Source of the DNA: Chryseobacterium balustinum | GTDB taxonomy: Bacteria; Bacteroidota; Bacteroidia; Flavobacteriales; Weeksellaceae | DNA: 64,000 nt | NCBI RefSeq assembly: GCF_900168205.1 | Contig: NZ_FUZE01000023.1 | Span: forward strand, 1-64,000 | Reading direction: 5' to 3' | In this document: one piece after another, positions 1-8,223 of the stretch | How the letters are laid out: every line of letters starts with the position of its first letter | Position numbering within the stretch: position 1 is the stretch's first letter | Translations under genes and position numbers: made by a program | The notes under the pieces: generated by a model | Told to the model about the DNA's origin: nothing | What the model saw: the letters and a program-made list of their open reading frames with translations, nothing else | The model's database searches: none

Positions 1-258
1 GTTCTGTCACAACGAACGGTCAGGGAACGTGTAGCATTAAGTTTATTAATTCTGCATAGAAAATATCAATCTAATATAACAGAGGATAAAACTTACATTA
101 CATTGTCCAGAACAGATCTTGCCAACATGGTAGGAACTGCCAATGAAACGTTAGCCCGTATTCTCCATGATTTCCGGGAAGATCATCTTATCGTTATGGA
201 AGGAAGAAAAATTCTATTAATAGATTTGGAAAGCCTTACCCGTATTGCGAATATCTAA
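1..258 (+). CDS. Crp/Fnr family regulator, C-terminal part only
   Basis: The open frame enters from the left edge and ends with TAA at 256-258. It gives 85 residues that form the winged helix-turn-helix of a Crp/Fnr protein: a helix with QRTVRERVALSLLIL, then LSRTDLANMVGTANETLARIL as the HTH, and a short beta wing with a valine- and leucine-rich end. The cyclic-nucleotide-binding part lies outside the window. The recognition helix reads ANETLAR, so it lacks the first Arg of E. coli CRP (RETVGR). The ligand and target cannot be told from this fragment. Family assignment is firm, the specific role unknown. Confidence 0.85.
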   Translation, partial: VLSQRTVRERVALSLLILHRKYQSNITEDKTYITLSRTDLANMVGTANETLARILHDFREDHLIVMEGRKILLIDLESLTRIANI

Positions 259-355
259 AGGTAATAATTGTCTTTACACATTTCAAGGAGCTCTCTGTAA
301 AAATCTGTACTCAAAAAATTTACCTTTTTAAAAATTTCACTTAAAAGAATTGCTC

Positions 356-1081
356 ATGTTTAGGCACAAAGGGAAAGGAAGAACATATTCCCATAATTTA
401 AAACTGGCTTCTATTTTATCTGGTGTTGCAGGATTAGTGAATATTACAGGAGTTCTATCCGTTAACAATCTTACCACAAATGTAACGGGACACTTTGCTT
501 TTTTTTCCGAACAACTATTTTTAAGAAATTATAAAATGGCTTTTATTTATTTGCTATACATTTTATTTTTTTTATTAGGTGCTTTTATTTCAGGACTGCT
601 AATCGAATGGACTGCAAAGTATAGACCCCATAGCTCATATATCATTCCTTTATCTATTGAAATTGTTCTCATGCTTCTCATCGGTTTCTCACCTGAATTA
701 TTTCCGGATCATTCCTCTGCTCCATTGGTGATTTCTTCCGTATTACTTTTTGCCATGGGATTGCAAAATGCTCTCGTTACCCGTGTTTCGCAATCTGTAG
801 TAAGAACAACTCATCTAACAGGACTTTTTACAGATCTGGGAATTGAGCTATCGCTGCTGTTTTTTCATAAGCAAAAAGATAAGAGAACGCAAGTAAATAA
901 AAGTATATTTTTAAAAATAATGATCATCATTTGTTTCTTTTCTGGAGGAATTATTGGGGCACTCACCTATCAGCATTTTCAATTAAAAACACTTCTTATC
1001 CCGGCTTGTTTACTATTATTCGCCTTGTGGTATGATAGATTATTAGCTAAATATTATCATATAAAAAGAAAACTGAGATAA
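356..1081 (+). CDS. DUF1275 (YoaK-like) membrane protein
   Basis: A 241-residue polytopic inner-membrane protein with about six hydrophobic segments. The family signature is visible: an early segment with SGVAGLVNITGVLS, an N-T-T-N-V-T-G-H stretch, and the later AMGLQNALVTRVSQSVVRTTHLTG block that is diagnostic of DUF1275/YoaK. The function of this family is not established; some members are acid- or stress-linked. I take the ATG at 356 as start; the frame also offers a TTG at 350. The gene lies 97 bp after the Crp/Fnr gene on the same strand, so that regulator may be its local controller, which is inference only. Confidence 0.8.
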   Translation: MFRHKGKGRTYSHNLKLASILSGVAGLVNITGVLSVNNLTTNVTGHFAFFSEQLFLRNYKMAFIYLLYILFFLLGAFISGLLIEWTAKYRPHSSYIIPLSIEIVLMLLIGFSPELFPDHSSAPLVISSVLLFAMGLQNALVTRVSQSVVRTTHLTGLFTDLGIELSLLFFHKQKDKRTQVNKSIFLKIMIIICFFSGGIIGALTYQHFQLKTLLIPACLLLFALWYDRLLAKYYHIKRKLR

Positions 1082-1218
1082 TTTCTTCTCTGGTTTTACA
1101 TAAAAAAATAATCAAAAACAATATTGTAGAAAATTTAAAATAGACTTGCGGAACTAACAATTTATAGGTTTTGATATTTGTTTTAATCAATAATAAATCG
1201 ATAAATACTCTAAAATAT

Positions 1219-1821
1219 TTATTCTATCAAAAGCTGATTGATTTCTTCATAGAAAGAATCTCTGCTATAATCTGCCATTCCATCATGTTTCATCCGCATT
1301 TTTCCTTTCTTGTCCAAAACCACGGTTGTAGGGAGTGAACCAGTAAAATATACATCCGGAACATGCCCATTTGGAACTAGAAAAGGAATTGTATATTTTT
1401 CCTTCTCAAGATAGTTAGTTCCAGCCTTCAAGTCTTCATCCAAATTTACTGTAATAAAAACAATTTCATTATTTAAACTGTATTTCTCATAAAATTTTTG
1501 AATAGAGGGAAATTCTGCTCTGCAAGGTGGACACCACGAAGCCCAGAAATTAATAAAGACCACTTTACCTTTAAGTTCAGAAACATTGATGATCTTTCCG
1601 TTCTCATCTTTTACAGTAAAGCTTTCAAAGATGGATGGAGCCATTTCTTCTACGGGTTGTCCAACATTTTTTTTCTCAATTTTTGAGTTCAATAAGCCTG
1701 TAGAAATGATTTGTCGCATAAGCCAAGCTTTCGCATCTGTACTGACCAAGAGGAGAATGAATATTCCTACAAAAAGTACAGTACTCCAGTTTTTTTTGAG
1801 CCACATTTTGAATTTTTCCAT
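1219..1821 (-). CDS. TlpA/ResA-like membrane-anchored thiol-disulfide oxidoreductase
   Basis: 200 residues. An N-terminal membrane anchor (about residues 12-28) is followed by a thioredoxin fold of the AhpC/TSA-Redoxin type facing the periplasm. The active site is WASWCPPCR with Cys97 and Cys100, and a cis-Pro loop LPTTVVLD follows. ResA/TlpA proteins reduce disulfides in apocytochromes or other exported proteins. It is 16 bp downstream of the rhodanese-thioredoxin fusion gene on the same strand, so the two probably form one redox operon. The exact electron donor and client are not readable from sequence. Confidence 0.88.
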   Translation of the reverse strand: MEKFKMWLKKNWSTVLFVGIFILLLVSTDAKAWLMRQIISTGLLNSKIEKKNVGQPVEEMAPSIFESFTVKDENGKIINVSELKGKVVFINFWASWCPPCRAEFPSIQKFYEKYSLNNEIVFITVNLDEDLKAGTNYLEKEKYTIPFLVPNGHVPDVYFTGSLPTTVVLDKKGKMRMKHDGMADYSRDSFYEEINQLLIE

Positions 1822-1837
1822 TGTTATAGTATGGTGC

Positions 1838-2542
1838 TTATTGCAAAATTTGTTTTCTTACTTCTGATTCCTCCACAAATCCAAGATTTTCCCAGATTAC
1901 ATTTTTGTTTTTATATAATTTTAAAACAGGAAGTGCAGAAACATTCAGTACTTTACAAAGTTCGGTGTTTTCATCAGCATTGATTCGTACGACTTTTACT
2001 TTGTCCGACATTTCAGATGCTATTCTTTTGAGGTAAGGTTCCATTTTCCTGCACGGAGCGCACCATTCTGCGTAGAAATCAACAAGCACAAGAGTTTCAC
2101 TTTTCAATAATTCATTGTACTGTGCAAGACTCATTCCTGCAGTGGTGGACTTTTTTATCTCCGGAAGACCTGCATTTCTCCATTTCATCATTCCACCTTC
2201 CATTATATAGACATTTTTAAAACCTATTTCCTGCAGTTTTTTACCAGCAGCAGTGCTTCTTGGTCCGCTCATACAATAAACAAATACGGGCTTGCTTTTG
2301 TCCAAAGCTTTTGATTTTTCTTCGAAATCATCTGCCTTCCAATCGATATTTTTTGCGTTGATAAGATGTCCGTTTAAGAATTCATCCGGCGTTCTTACAT
2401 CGACCAACTGTGCTTCTTTGTTTGTTTCTATTTTTTTGTAGAACTCTTTAGCCGGGAGACTTTTTTGCTCGGCTTTATTTTGTGCTTTCATACCTTCTGT
2501 CACAACGAGTGCCAGTAATAATGCGATCAATTTTTTATACAT
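1838..2542 (-). CDS. Exported rhodanese-thioredoxin fusion protein
   Basis: 234 residues from the ATG at 2542 (a TTG two codons upstream is less likely). A signal peptide ends near residue 20 (MKAQ). Residues about 28-128 form a rhodanese domain with the loop CMSGPR, catalytic Cys90. Residues about 135-234 form a thioredoxin domain with WCAPC, Cys161 and Cys164. Both active sites are intact, so one protein can carry a persulfide and reduce it. Periplasmic sulfur transfer or thiol repair is the likely role. It leads the TlpA-like gene, and a second rhodanese lies about 1 kb upstream, so the neighbourhood concerns reactive sulfur. Confidence 0.85.
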   Translation of the reverse strand: MYKKLIALLLALVVTEGMKAQNKAEQKSLPAKEFYKKIETNKEAQLVDVRTPDEFLNGHLINAKNIDWKADDFEEKSKALDKSKPVFVYCMSGPRSTAAGKKLQEIGFKNVYIMEGGMMKWRNAGLPEIKKSTTAGMSLAQYNELLKSETLVLVDFYAEWCAPCRKMEPYLKRIASEMSDKVKVVRINADENTELCKVLNVSALPVLKLYKNKNVIWENLGFVEESEVRKQILQ

Positions 2543-2652
2543 TTTCAACTATTTTACTTCATTACTATTTCTAAACATCATCAATTTGTAGTCTTGAATC
2601 GGATCACGCAACATTTTACAACTCCTGATACAAAAAGATTCTATGCATCCGA

Positions 2653-3291
2653 TTACTTTTTTCTCCCAATAAATCTTATTACCGAACCTACTCCATTGTG
2701 ATAAAGTCCTTCGCTTAGTTCAATTTCCTTTTCTATTAATTCACTAAATTCATAGTTTGGGAAGTCTGATCCGATCTCTTCTATTGAAAATAAACTTTCA
2801 ATATCTTTTGGACCACCTGCTTTCTCGTTTGCCGTAACATAATCAATATGTTTTTTACTAAATGCTTCAAAGATAATGGTTCCATTTTTTTTCAATAATC
2901 TGTCAAATGTTTGATGGTAACGTGATTTAATAGTTGCAGGAAAGTGTGCATAGATCAAAGCGATTGCATCAAATTGTTCATTTTCAAAATCTAATGTTTC
3001 CAATTCTCCAACTTTGTAAGTGATGGCTACATCATTTTTTTTAGCAAGTGTAACAGCTTTGTTTTTACCTTCAACACTAATGTCGAATGCAGAAACATCC
3101 CAACCCATTTTGGCGGCAAAAACGGCATTTCGTCCTTCTCCTTCTGCAGGAAAAAAAATAGAACCTGGGGTTAGTTTTGGCAATTGTTCTTTCAAATAGT
3201 TATTGGGTTCTTCACCATAAGCAAACTCTTCCTCGCGGTATCTATCATCCCATCTCGAAGTCCACAGTTCATCTACTTTATTATCTTTCAT
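2653..3291 (-). CDS. SAM-dependent class I methyltransferase (TehB/TPMT-like)
   Basis: 212 residues, soluble. The N-terminal WTSRWDDRYREEEFAYGEEPN is typical of the TehB/thiopurine-methyltransferase-like group. The SAM-binding motif I is degenerate: IFFPAEGEGRNAVFAAKMGWDVSAFDIS, with GEGRNA in place of the usual GxGxG, which is common in this subfamily. Acidic Asp after beta2 is kept. Members methylate small nucleophiles such as tellurite, thiols or selenium compounds. It lies 43 bp downstream of a rhodanese gene on the same strand, so a role with sulfur compounds is plausible but not shown. Confidence 0.8.
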   Translation of the reverse strand: MKDNKVDELWTSRWDDRYREEEFAYGEEPNNYLKEQLPKLTPGSIFFPAEGEGRNAVFAAKMGWDVSAFDISVEGKNKAVTLAKKNDVAITYKVGELETLDFENEQFDAIALIYAHFPATIKSRYHQTFDRLLKKNGTIIFEAFSKKHIDYVTANEKAGGPKDIESLFSIEEIGSDFPNYEFSELIEKEIELSEGLYHNGVGSVIRFIGRKK

Positions 3292-3335
3292 ATTAAAATC
3301 TATTTATTGGTTTAAATATAGTGGTTCCCGACTTT

Positions 3336-3647
3336 TTAATGAACAGTTCGACCTTTTGCAGCCAGCCATTCTGTCATTCCACCAGAAAAATTTTTAACAT
3401 CTTTAAAACCATTCTTTCTTAGAAGTGAATACGCGATCGCTGCCCTATCACCACTCTGACAATGAATGATCACCGTTTTATCTTTAGAAATTTCATCAAG
3501 ATGGTCTTCCAAAGTACCAACAAAAACATTGTCTGCGTTTTGTATGTGAGCTTCTTCATATTCTGATTTGTTTCTCACATCCACAATCTGTATATCGTCT
3601 CGATTCAGATGGGTTTCAAACTCATTAATATCAATAATATCAGACAA
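3336..3647 (-). CDS. Single-domain rhodanese-like sulfurtransferase
   Basis: 103 residues covering one rhodanese domain with active-site loop CQSGDR, Cys63, and the conserved DVRNKSEYEEAHI motif near the N-terminus. It is cytosolic; no signal peptide. The only usable start is TTG at 3647; a stop lies four codons upstream and no ATG or GTG is in frame. The decayed end of a YeeE/YedE transporter gene abuts this start. I infer that a deletion joined the two and may have removed the original start codon and ribosome binding site, so expression is uncertain although the domain looks complete. Confidence 0.75.
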   Translation of the reverse strand: MSDIIDINEFETHLNRDDIQIVDVRNKSEYEEAHIQNADNVFVGTLEDHLDEISKDKTVIIHCQSGDRAAIAYSLLRKNGFKDVKNFSGGMTEWLAAKGRTVH

Positions 3648-3889
3648 ATGCCATTAAAAAACCTCCTGCATAATTGGTTCCGAAGCCTACTAAAAAGCGA
3701 CCGCCAATCATAATTGCAAAACCCTTTAAAGTCAATAGATTCGCAAATTCACCAATTGAACACGAATAATATTGCTGTAATCCCTGATTCCATAACCATT
3801 CAATTCTCCTTAAAGTGTTGGATTAACGATAATTCCTCTAGTATTCGTAAGAAATTGAGAAGCTAGCAGTCCACCTAATAAAAATCAAA
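3641..3889 (-). pseudogene. Decayed YeeE/YedE (thiosulfate/sulfur transport) gene remnant
   Basis: Reading the minus strand from about 3889 gives LLGGLLASQFLTNTRGIIVNPTL and a stop; a shift of frame then gives RRIEWLWNQGLQQYY, followed by LKGFAIMIGGRFLVGFGTNYAGGFLMA. The last block is the transmembrane signature of YeeE/YedE proteins (usual form GFLVGFGTRYAGGCTSGH), here with the Cys-containing part replaced. At least one frameshift and loss of both ends make this a pseudogene. Its old partner would be the adjacent rhodanese, since YeeE/YedE transporters and rhodaneses are commonly neighbours. Confidence 0.7.
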
Positions 3890-3989
3890 AACAAAAAACA
3901 AGTTCAATAATTTATAAGATGTAAAAATAAGTCAAATTTCTCTCTTTCAATTTATGAAAAATACTATTTTAGACTACAGCTTATAGCTC

Positions 3990-4649
3990 TTAAGATTTAT
4001 AAAACTTGATAATATCCTTCAATTCTGTTCTTCGAAAATCCACAACTACATTTTCACATTCACTCATTAATTCATTTTTTGAATGCGAGGAAGAAACTCC
4101 CACGACCACCATACCTGCAGATTTCGCTGCTGAGATCCCTGCAAAAGAATCTTCAAAAACGATACAATTTTCCGGTTCAACCCCTAATTTATCCGCAGCC
4201 TTTAAGTAGCATTCAGGCGCTGGTTTACCGTCAACAACATCGTTGGCTGTAATCATCACATCAAAATACAGATCGTAGTTTTTCTGTCCACTCACTCTCG
4301 TTAGTTTTTCCAGATCCGAGCTTGTTACCAATCCTAATTTAATTTTTGCTTGTTTTAAATGATACAACAAAGAAGAAATGCCGGAAATTTCAGGAAAAGA
4401 CATTTTATCTTCAAATGCTTTGAATTCTTTTAAAAGATTCTTTTTTTCAACATCTCCAATATGTTTGAAATGTCCTTCAAATAATTTTTTAACCGTCATC
4501 CCGCGGATCTGTTTTTCAAAGCCTTCGAAGTAAACGTTATATTTCTTGGCAGAAGTTCTCCAAAAGTTTTCATATTGCGGTTCTGTATTGATCAAAACCC
4601 CATCCATATCAAAAATGATCGCCTTTAAATCTAATCTATTTTTTGTCAT
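3990..4649 (-). CDS. HAD-superfamily phosphatase, beta-phosphoglucomutase-like
   Basis: 219 residues from the ATG at 4649; a GTG at 4670 would add seven residues. Motif I is FDMDGVLINTEP, with catalytic Asp pair DxD, then a helical cap, motif II as VTSS, motif III Lys in KPAPECYLKAA, and motif IV as VFEDSFAGISAAKSAGM. This is the HAD subfamily IA of sugar-phosphate phosphatases/mutases. Substrate is unknown. Its promoter belongs to the six-gene TTATCAAAATG set (4728-4793), the only non-obviously detoxifying member of that group. Confidence 0.82.
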   Translation of the reverse strand: MTKNRLDLKAIIFDMDGVLINTEPQYENFWRTSAKKYNVYFEGFEKQIRGMTVKKLFEGHFKHIGDVEKKNLLKEFKAFEDKMSFPEISGISSLLYHLKQAKIKLGLVTSSDLEKLTRVSGQKNYDLYFDVMITANDVVDGKPAPECYLKAADKLGVEPENCIVFEDSFAGISAAKSAGMVVVGVSSSHSKNELMSECENVVVDFRRTELKDIIKFYKS

Positions 4650-5071
4650 ATTCTTTTTAATTCTTCCCACCTTTTAGAAAATAATTATCTTTAGATATCC
4701 ATTTCTTGAACTACTTTTTATATGAATCAAAAGTAAAGTTTAAGCATCGGTTACAATCTACCAAAACCTCTTTTTTTAATGTCATTTTGATAAATATTTG
4801 CTTTAGTACAGTAGTTTTTGAATCATATATTAGTATCTACGATAACCATTGCATAGGCGTAGTTTTCTAAATATTAAAAATTGGGGAATATTTTATAATT
4901 AGAATGTATCATTCACGATTTAGCAGTATCTTTGATCATCGAATATTAGCAAATATTAATCTAAAAAAATATTTTTCCTTTTTTTTTTGCATACTCAGGA
5001 AAAAAATAACCTTCATTTTTAAAGTACTCTTAAATAAACCAATATAAATCTTTAAAAACAACTTCAAATAA
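4650..5071. other. Intergenic region with two divergent promoters
   Basis: No credible gene. It carries the regulated minus-strand promoter at 4728-4793 for the HAD phosphatase. On the plus strand a TATCTTTG -7 box at about 4927-4934 can serve the lipoprotein gene at 5072. An 85-codon minus frame here overlaps the lipoprotein start and lacks family features. Confidence 0.5.
4728..4793 (-). promoter_or_regulatory. Regulated promoter of the HAD phosphatase (TTATCAAAATG set)
   Basis: Read on the minus strand from 4793: TTATCAAAATGACA, then TTTTGGTAG with the GGTA matched 21 bp after the first half-site, then TACTTTTG at 4735-4728. The -7 box starts exactly 58 nt after the start of the motif. 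The motif lies about 134 bp upstream of the start codon. Confidence 0.75.
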
Positions 5072-5623
5072 ATGAAAAAAATCACATTCATCAGTACACT
5101 CGTTTTTGTACTCGCTGTACAATCTTGTGCAAAAAAAGACGATAAACCAGTTGCAACTACAACACAATCGTCTTCAAAACAAAATGATAGCATACAATCG
5201 GATATATCTCAAAAAAATCTTAGTAAAAATAATAATCTGCTTTTTGATATTGAAGGACTATATCAATCTAAAGATAACGCTAGTTGTAATATGAATCTGA
5301 AATTATATTATTCAGAAGGAAAATTAAAGTATGATTTAAAAACAGATCGTCAGACACTTACAGACTTCGCCACTTTAACATTAAATGAGAAAAAAGATGG
5401 CTATTATATTACTTTAAAAAATATAAAATGGAGCGAAAACACAGGTGCTGTCGATTCAAAAGGAAATGCAATTGACAAAAATTTGGATCTTCCTAAAGAC
5501 ATACAAGGATCGTTAGATAAATATGGGATTACTATTCAAAACTATGGGAATGCAATGAATAGTTATGAAAAGTTTGCTGAATGTGGACTGAAATACATTA
5601 ATTTGATTAAAGATGTAAAATAA
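5072..5623 (+). CDS. Hypothetical lipoprotein
   Basis: 183 residues. The signal peptide ends in a lipobox, AVQSC, followed by AKKDDKPV and a low-complexity Ser/Gln/Asn linker to about residue 65. The rest is a small compact domain with GLYQSKDNASCNMNLKLYYSEGKLKYDLK and one more Cys pair (CNM and CGL), which could form a disulfide. It is likely anchored in the outer membrane. I recognise no family. It stands alone and ends at the strong hairpin at 5701-5738. Confidence 0.7.
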   Translation: MKKITFISTLVFVLAVQSCAKKDDKPVATTTQSSSKQNDSIQSDISQKNLSKNNNLLFDIEGLYQSKDNASCNMNLKLYYSEGKLKYDLKTDRQTLTDFATLTLNEKKDGYYITLKNIKWSENTGAVDSKGNAIDKNLDLPKDIQGSLDKYGITIQNYGNAMNSYEKFAECGLKYINLIKDVK

Positions 5624-5700
5624 TCTGAATCAATAAAAGCAAAACTAAAGTACTTTAAGCACCACCTGCTATCCTTGATTTCAGATTTATTATTAATTAA

Positions 5701-5738
5701 AAGATAAAAACCTACTTAAGAAAGTAGGTTTTTATCTT
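5701..5738. terminator. Bidirectional intrinsic terminator
   Basis: Perfect 17-bp arms, AAGATAAAAACCTACTT and its reverse complement, with a 4-nt loop. T-rich tracts lie on both sides, so it can end both the lipoprotein gene (+) and the MBL gene (-). Confidence 0.88.
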
Positions 5739-5765
5739 TTGTGTTGATCAGTTTTCGTTGTTTAA

Positions 5766-6605
5766 TTATAGAGAAATAGTCAGTTTTTCTCCATCTTCAG
5801 GAATAATTAATTTATCTGTTCCGATTTGCAATTCCTCAGCCTTCTTTTTCAGAATATCTCTGGTCGTAAAACAATGATCCAATGCATTCATGTGAACTGC
5901 TATAACTTTTGCTTTTCCACTTGCGGCAATCAAAGCCATCGTCTGCATTTCATTCATAATGATTGGAGTATCGCCAAATCCCTTGATCAATGCTCCTCCT
6001 GAATTAACAATAATATAATCCGGTTTGAATTTTTCAATATCTTTTTTAATGTCTTCATTCCAGATCGTATCTCCTACAATGTAAACCGTTGGTTGATTCG
6101 CTGCCTGCAAGACAAACCCGGACGTTTTACCCATCATTTCCAATACTTTACCAGAACCATGTTTCCCTTCCACGCGGTGAATATTGATGCCATTCCAAAC
6201 TTTTTGATCTTCTACGACCGTTGCATTCATAAAGCCTTCTTTTTTGAAGAATTCCTTGTCGGCAGGCTGCATGATTAATGCTACGGATTTATTAAGAGTG
6301 CTGCTTGCAGGCTTGTCAAAATGATCTTCGTGAGTATGGGTTACTATAACCAAATCAACGTCTCTAACAATATCCTCTACAGGCATTGTCAGCTCAACCG
6401 TAGGATTTTTTTGAATCCCTGCCCAAGAATCAATAGCCCCTTTTGGGGATAACATTGGATCTACCAATATTTTTTTTCCGGCATAATCAATGACCAAAGT
6501 CGCATTTCTAATTAATTGAACAGTCGGTTTTGTATCAGATTTTATCTGTCCGAAGGATAAGGCAGATGACAACGTAAGTGCCATTGCTACGATTACTTTT
6601 TTCAT
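5766..6605 (-). CDS. Exported MBL-fold metallo-hydrolase (UlaG-like)
   Basis: 279 residues with a signal peptide ending near residue 19 (SFGQ). The metal-binding motif HTHEDH (His90, His92, Asp94, His95) is intact, and later His and Asp ligands appear in GDTIWNED and AVHMNALDHC. The N-terminal LIRNATLVIDYAGKKILVDPML is the UlaG-like MBL subgroup (L-ascorbate-6-phosphate lactonase relatives). It acts in the periplasm on an unknown ester, lactone or phosphodiester. It is a paralogue of the cytosolic MBL protein at 54288-55052. Its upstream region carries the TTATCAAAATG motif, although its -7 box is poor. Confidence 0.85.
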   Translation of the reverse strand: MKKVIVAMALTLSSALSFGQIKSDTKPTVQLIRNATLVIDYAGKKILVDPMLSPKGAIDSWAGIQKNPTVELTMPVEDIVRDVDLVIVTHTHEDHFDKPASSTLNKSVALIMQPADKEFFKKEGFMNATVVEDQKVWNGINIHRVEGKHGSGKVLEMMGKTSGFVLQAANQPTVYIVGDTIWNEDIKKDIEKFKPDYIIVNSGGALIKGFGDTPIIMNEMQTMALIAASGKAKVIAVHMNALDHCFTTRDILKKKAEELQIGTDKLIIPEDGEKLTISL

Positions 6606-6674
6606 AAATATTCTTTTTTTATTTTATTAACTATCTTAATTATTTCATCAGATTTTACAGAAATAAGAACACTG

Positions 6675-6740
6675 TAAATGTCCGAATAGGAACATATCTT
6701 TGAGGTATCTAAATGATGTTTTTTACCACCATTTTGATAA
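6675..6740 (-). promoter_or_regulatory. Motif of the TTATCAAAATG set upstream of the MBL gene, weak -7
   Basis: The minus strand reads TTATCAAAATGGTG from 6740. At the second half-site position it reads TTAGATA, and at the -7 position (58 nt on) GACATTTA, which fits TAnnTTTG at four of six defined positions. Of the six members this is the weakest promoter core. The motif lies 125 bp from the start codon. Confidence 0.55.
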
Positions 6741-6854
6741 GCCAAATATCTATCCGAATCACCACTTCTATTTCATTCTTGAAGCAATATAATTCAAAAT
6801 AATGTGTCTTAAAATTTCTTAATAATCAATTTTCCTCTTTGTAATATTCTCCTA

Positions 6855-7964
6855 CTATAAAATAGGCATATTATAAGCATCTGCTATTAGTTCAGCCGAA
6901 TGCAAAATACCCTCTGGCGAATATCCCAAATTAGCAATCATCAATTCATCTGCTCCCGAAATTTTTTGAAATTCATTCAATCCACTGACAACCTGATCTG
7001 CAGTTCCCTGAATCATTTTTTGATTCCAGCTGTCCAAGACATATCTTTCGTATTCGGAATATTTGTAGTTTTTTAATTCTTCAGGTGATGGTATGATATA
7101 CGATTCACCTTTCATCATCCTAAGCATACTATGCGAAAAAGAATGAGTCTGGAGTCTTGCTTCTTCTTCACTGTTCGCAGCAAATACGGCAAATGATGCA
7201 ACGGTATAAGGTCGATCAAGAACTGCTGATGGTTTGAAATTTCTCCTGTACAGGTCAAAAGCAATGGACAAATTCTCTGGAGCCAGCTGAGCCGCAAATG
7301 CAAAAGGCAATCCTAGTTTACCAGCCAACTGAGCCGAGTAACCTGAAGATCCCAAAAGCCAGACGGATGGGCTTTCAAAAGATCTTTCAATGTCGTTTTC
7401 TCTATCCTGTCCGGGTCCCGGAACAGCAAAAACTTTTTCTTTGTAAGGATGTCCATCCGGAAAATCGTCTTCAAGAAAATGCAGTAATTCTGCTAATTGC
7501 GCAGGAAAATCTTCAATACCAATATTACCTCGGCGAAGTGCTGAAGCAGTAAGACCATTGGTTCCGGGAGCACGTCCTATTCCAAGATCAATACGTCCTG
7601 GAGCCATTGCCTGAAGCATGCCAAATTGTTCAGCAACTACCAATGGAGGAAAATTCGGTAACATCATCCCGCCAGATCCCAACTTTATATTCTTAGTTTC
7701 TCCAATAAGTCTGGATAGCAACATAGCGGGGGAAGAAGTAGAAACTGCGGGCATCCCATGATGCTCTGCTACCCAATAACGGCCGAATCCACGTTGGTCA
7801 GCAAATTTTGCCAACTTAATACTTGTTTCTATGGCCTCTGAAGCAGAATAACCTTTTCCTGTAGTTGCAACGTCAAGTATTGATATTGGTACTGGTGCAT
7901 TTCCTTGTTTTAACAGTGGAGAAAAAGCAGTTTTTTTATTTTTATCAGCTGTTGTATTTTTCAT
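6855..7964 (-). CDS. Luciferase-like (LLM class) flavin-dependent monooxygenase
   Basis: 369 residues from the ATG at 7964, preceded by AAGAGATT; a TTG start nine codons upstream would begin inside the -7 box region and is rejected. It has the bacterial luciferase-like TIM barrel: LSILDVATTGKGYSASEAIETS near the N-terminus, YWVAEHHGMPAVSTSSPAM, then IKLGSGGMMLPNFPPLVVAEQFGMLQAMAPGRIDLGIGRAPG, the signature of the MsnO8-like LLM group. Such enzymes use reduced flavin and oxygen on small organic substrates, and the substrate is unknown. It is monocistronic and controlled by the promoter at 7989-8054. Confidence 0.9.
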   Translation of the reverse strand: MKNTTADKNKKTAFSPLLKQGNAPVPISILDVATTGKGYSASEAIETSIKLAKFADQRGFGRYWVAEHHGMPAVSTSSPAMLLSRLIGETKNIKLGSGGMMLPNFPPLVVAEQFGMLQAMAPGRIDLGIGRAPGTNGLTASALRRGNIGIEDFPAQLAELLHFLEDDFPDGHPYKEKVFAVPGPGQDRENDIERSFESPSVWLLGSSGYSAQLAGKLGLPFAFAAQLAPENLSIAFDLYRRNFKPSAVLDRPYTVASFAVFAANSEEEARLQTHSFSHSMLRMMKGESYIIPSPEELKNYKYSEYERYVLDSWNQKMIQGTADQVVSGLNEFQKISGADELMIANLGYSPEGILHSAELIADAYNMPIL

Positions 7965-7988
7965 AATCTCTTGATTTAAATTATAGTG

Positions 7989-8054
7989 CAAAATTACCCC
8001 GGTTCTTAAACTAGTACGATATCAAAAAACAGATAAGAAATACCATTTTGATAA
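7989..8054 (-). promoter_or_regulatory. Regulated promoter of the LLM monooxygenase (TTATCAAAATG set)
   Basis: The minus strand reads TTATCAAAATGGTA from 8054, a TTTTGATA half-site 21 bp later, and TAATTTTG at 7996-7989, starting exactly 58 nt after the motif start. The motif is about 80 bp from the start codon. Confidence 0.78.
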
Positions 8055-8223
8055 ACCAACAAAAAAATGATTTTTCTGGAAATCTATTGCTTGATTGAGC
8101 CACACATTTATGTTTCATGATGTTCTCTGCTATTTGGATTGACCTACGTGTATAATTAAAAATATCCTCAACAAATTAATTGTCAAGGATATTCTCTCAT
8201 TGTTAGAAAATGTTTTCTCTTAA

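Noticed and set aside
4936..5193. 85-codon minus-strand frame rich in Phe and Lys
   Set aside because: It overlaps the start and signal peptide of the clear lipoprotein gene on the other strand and has no family or start-site features.
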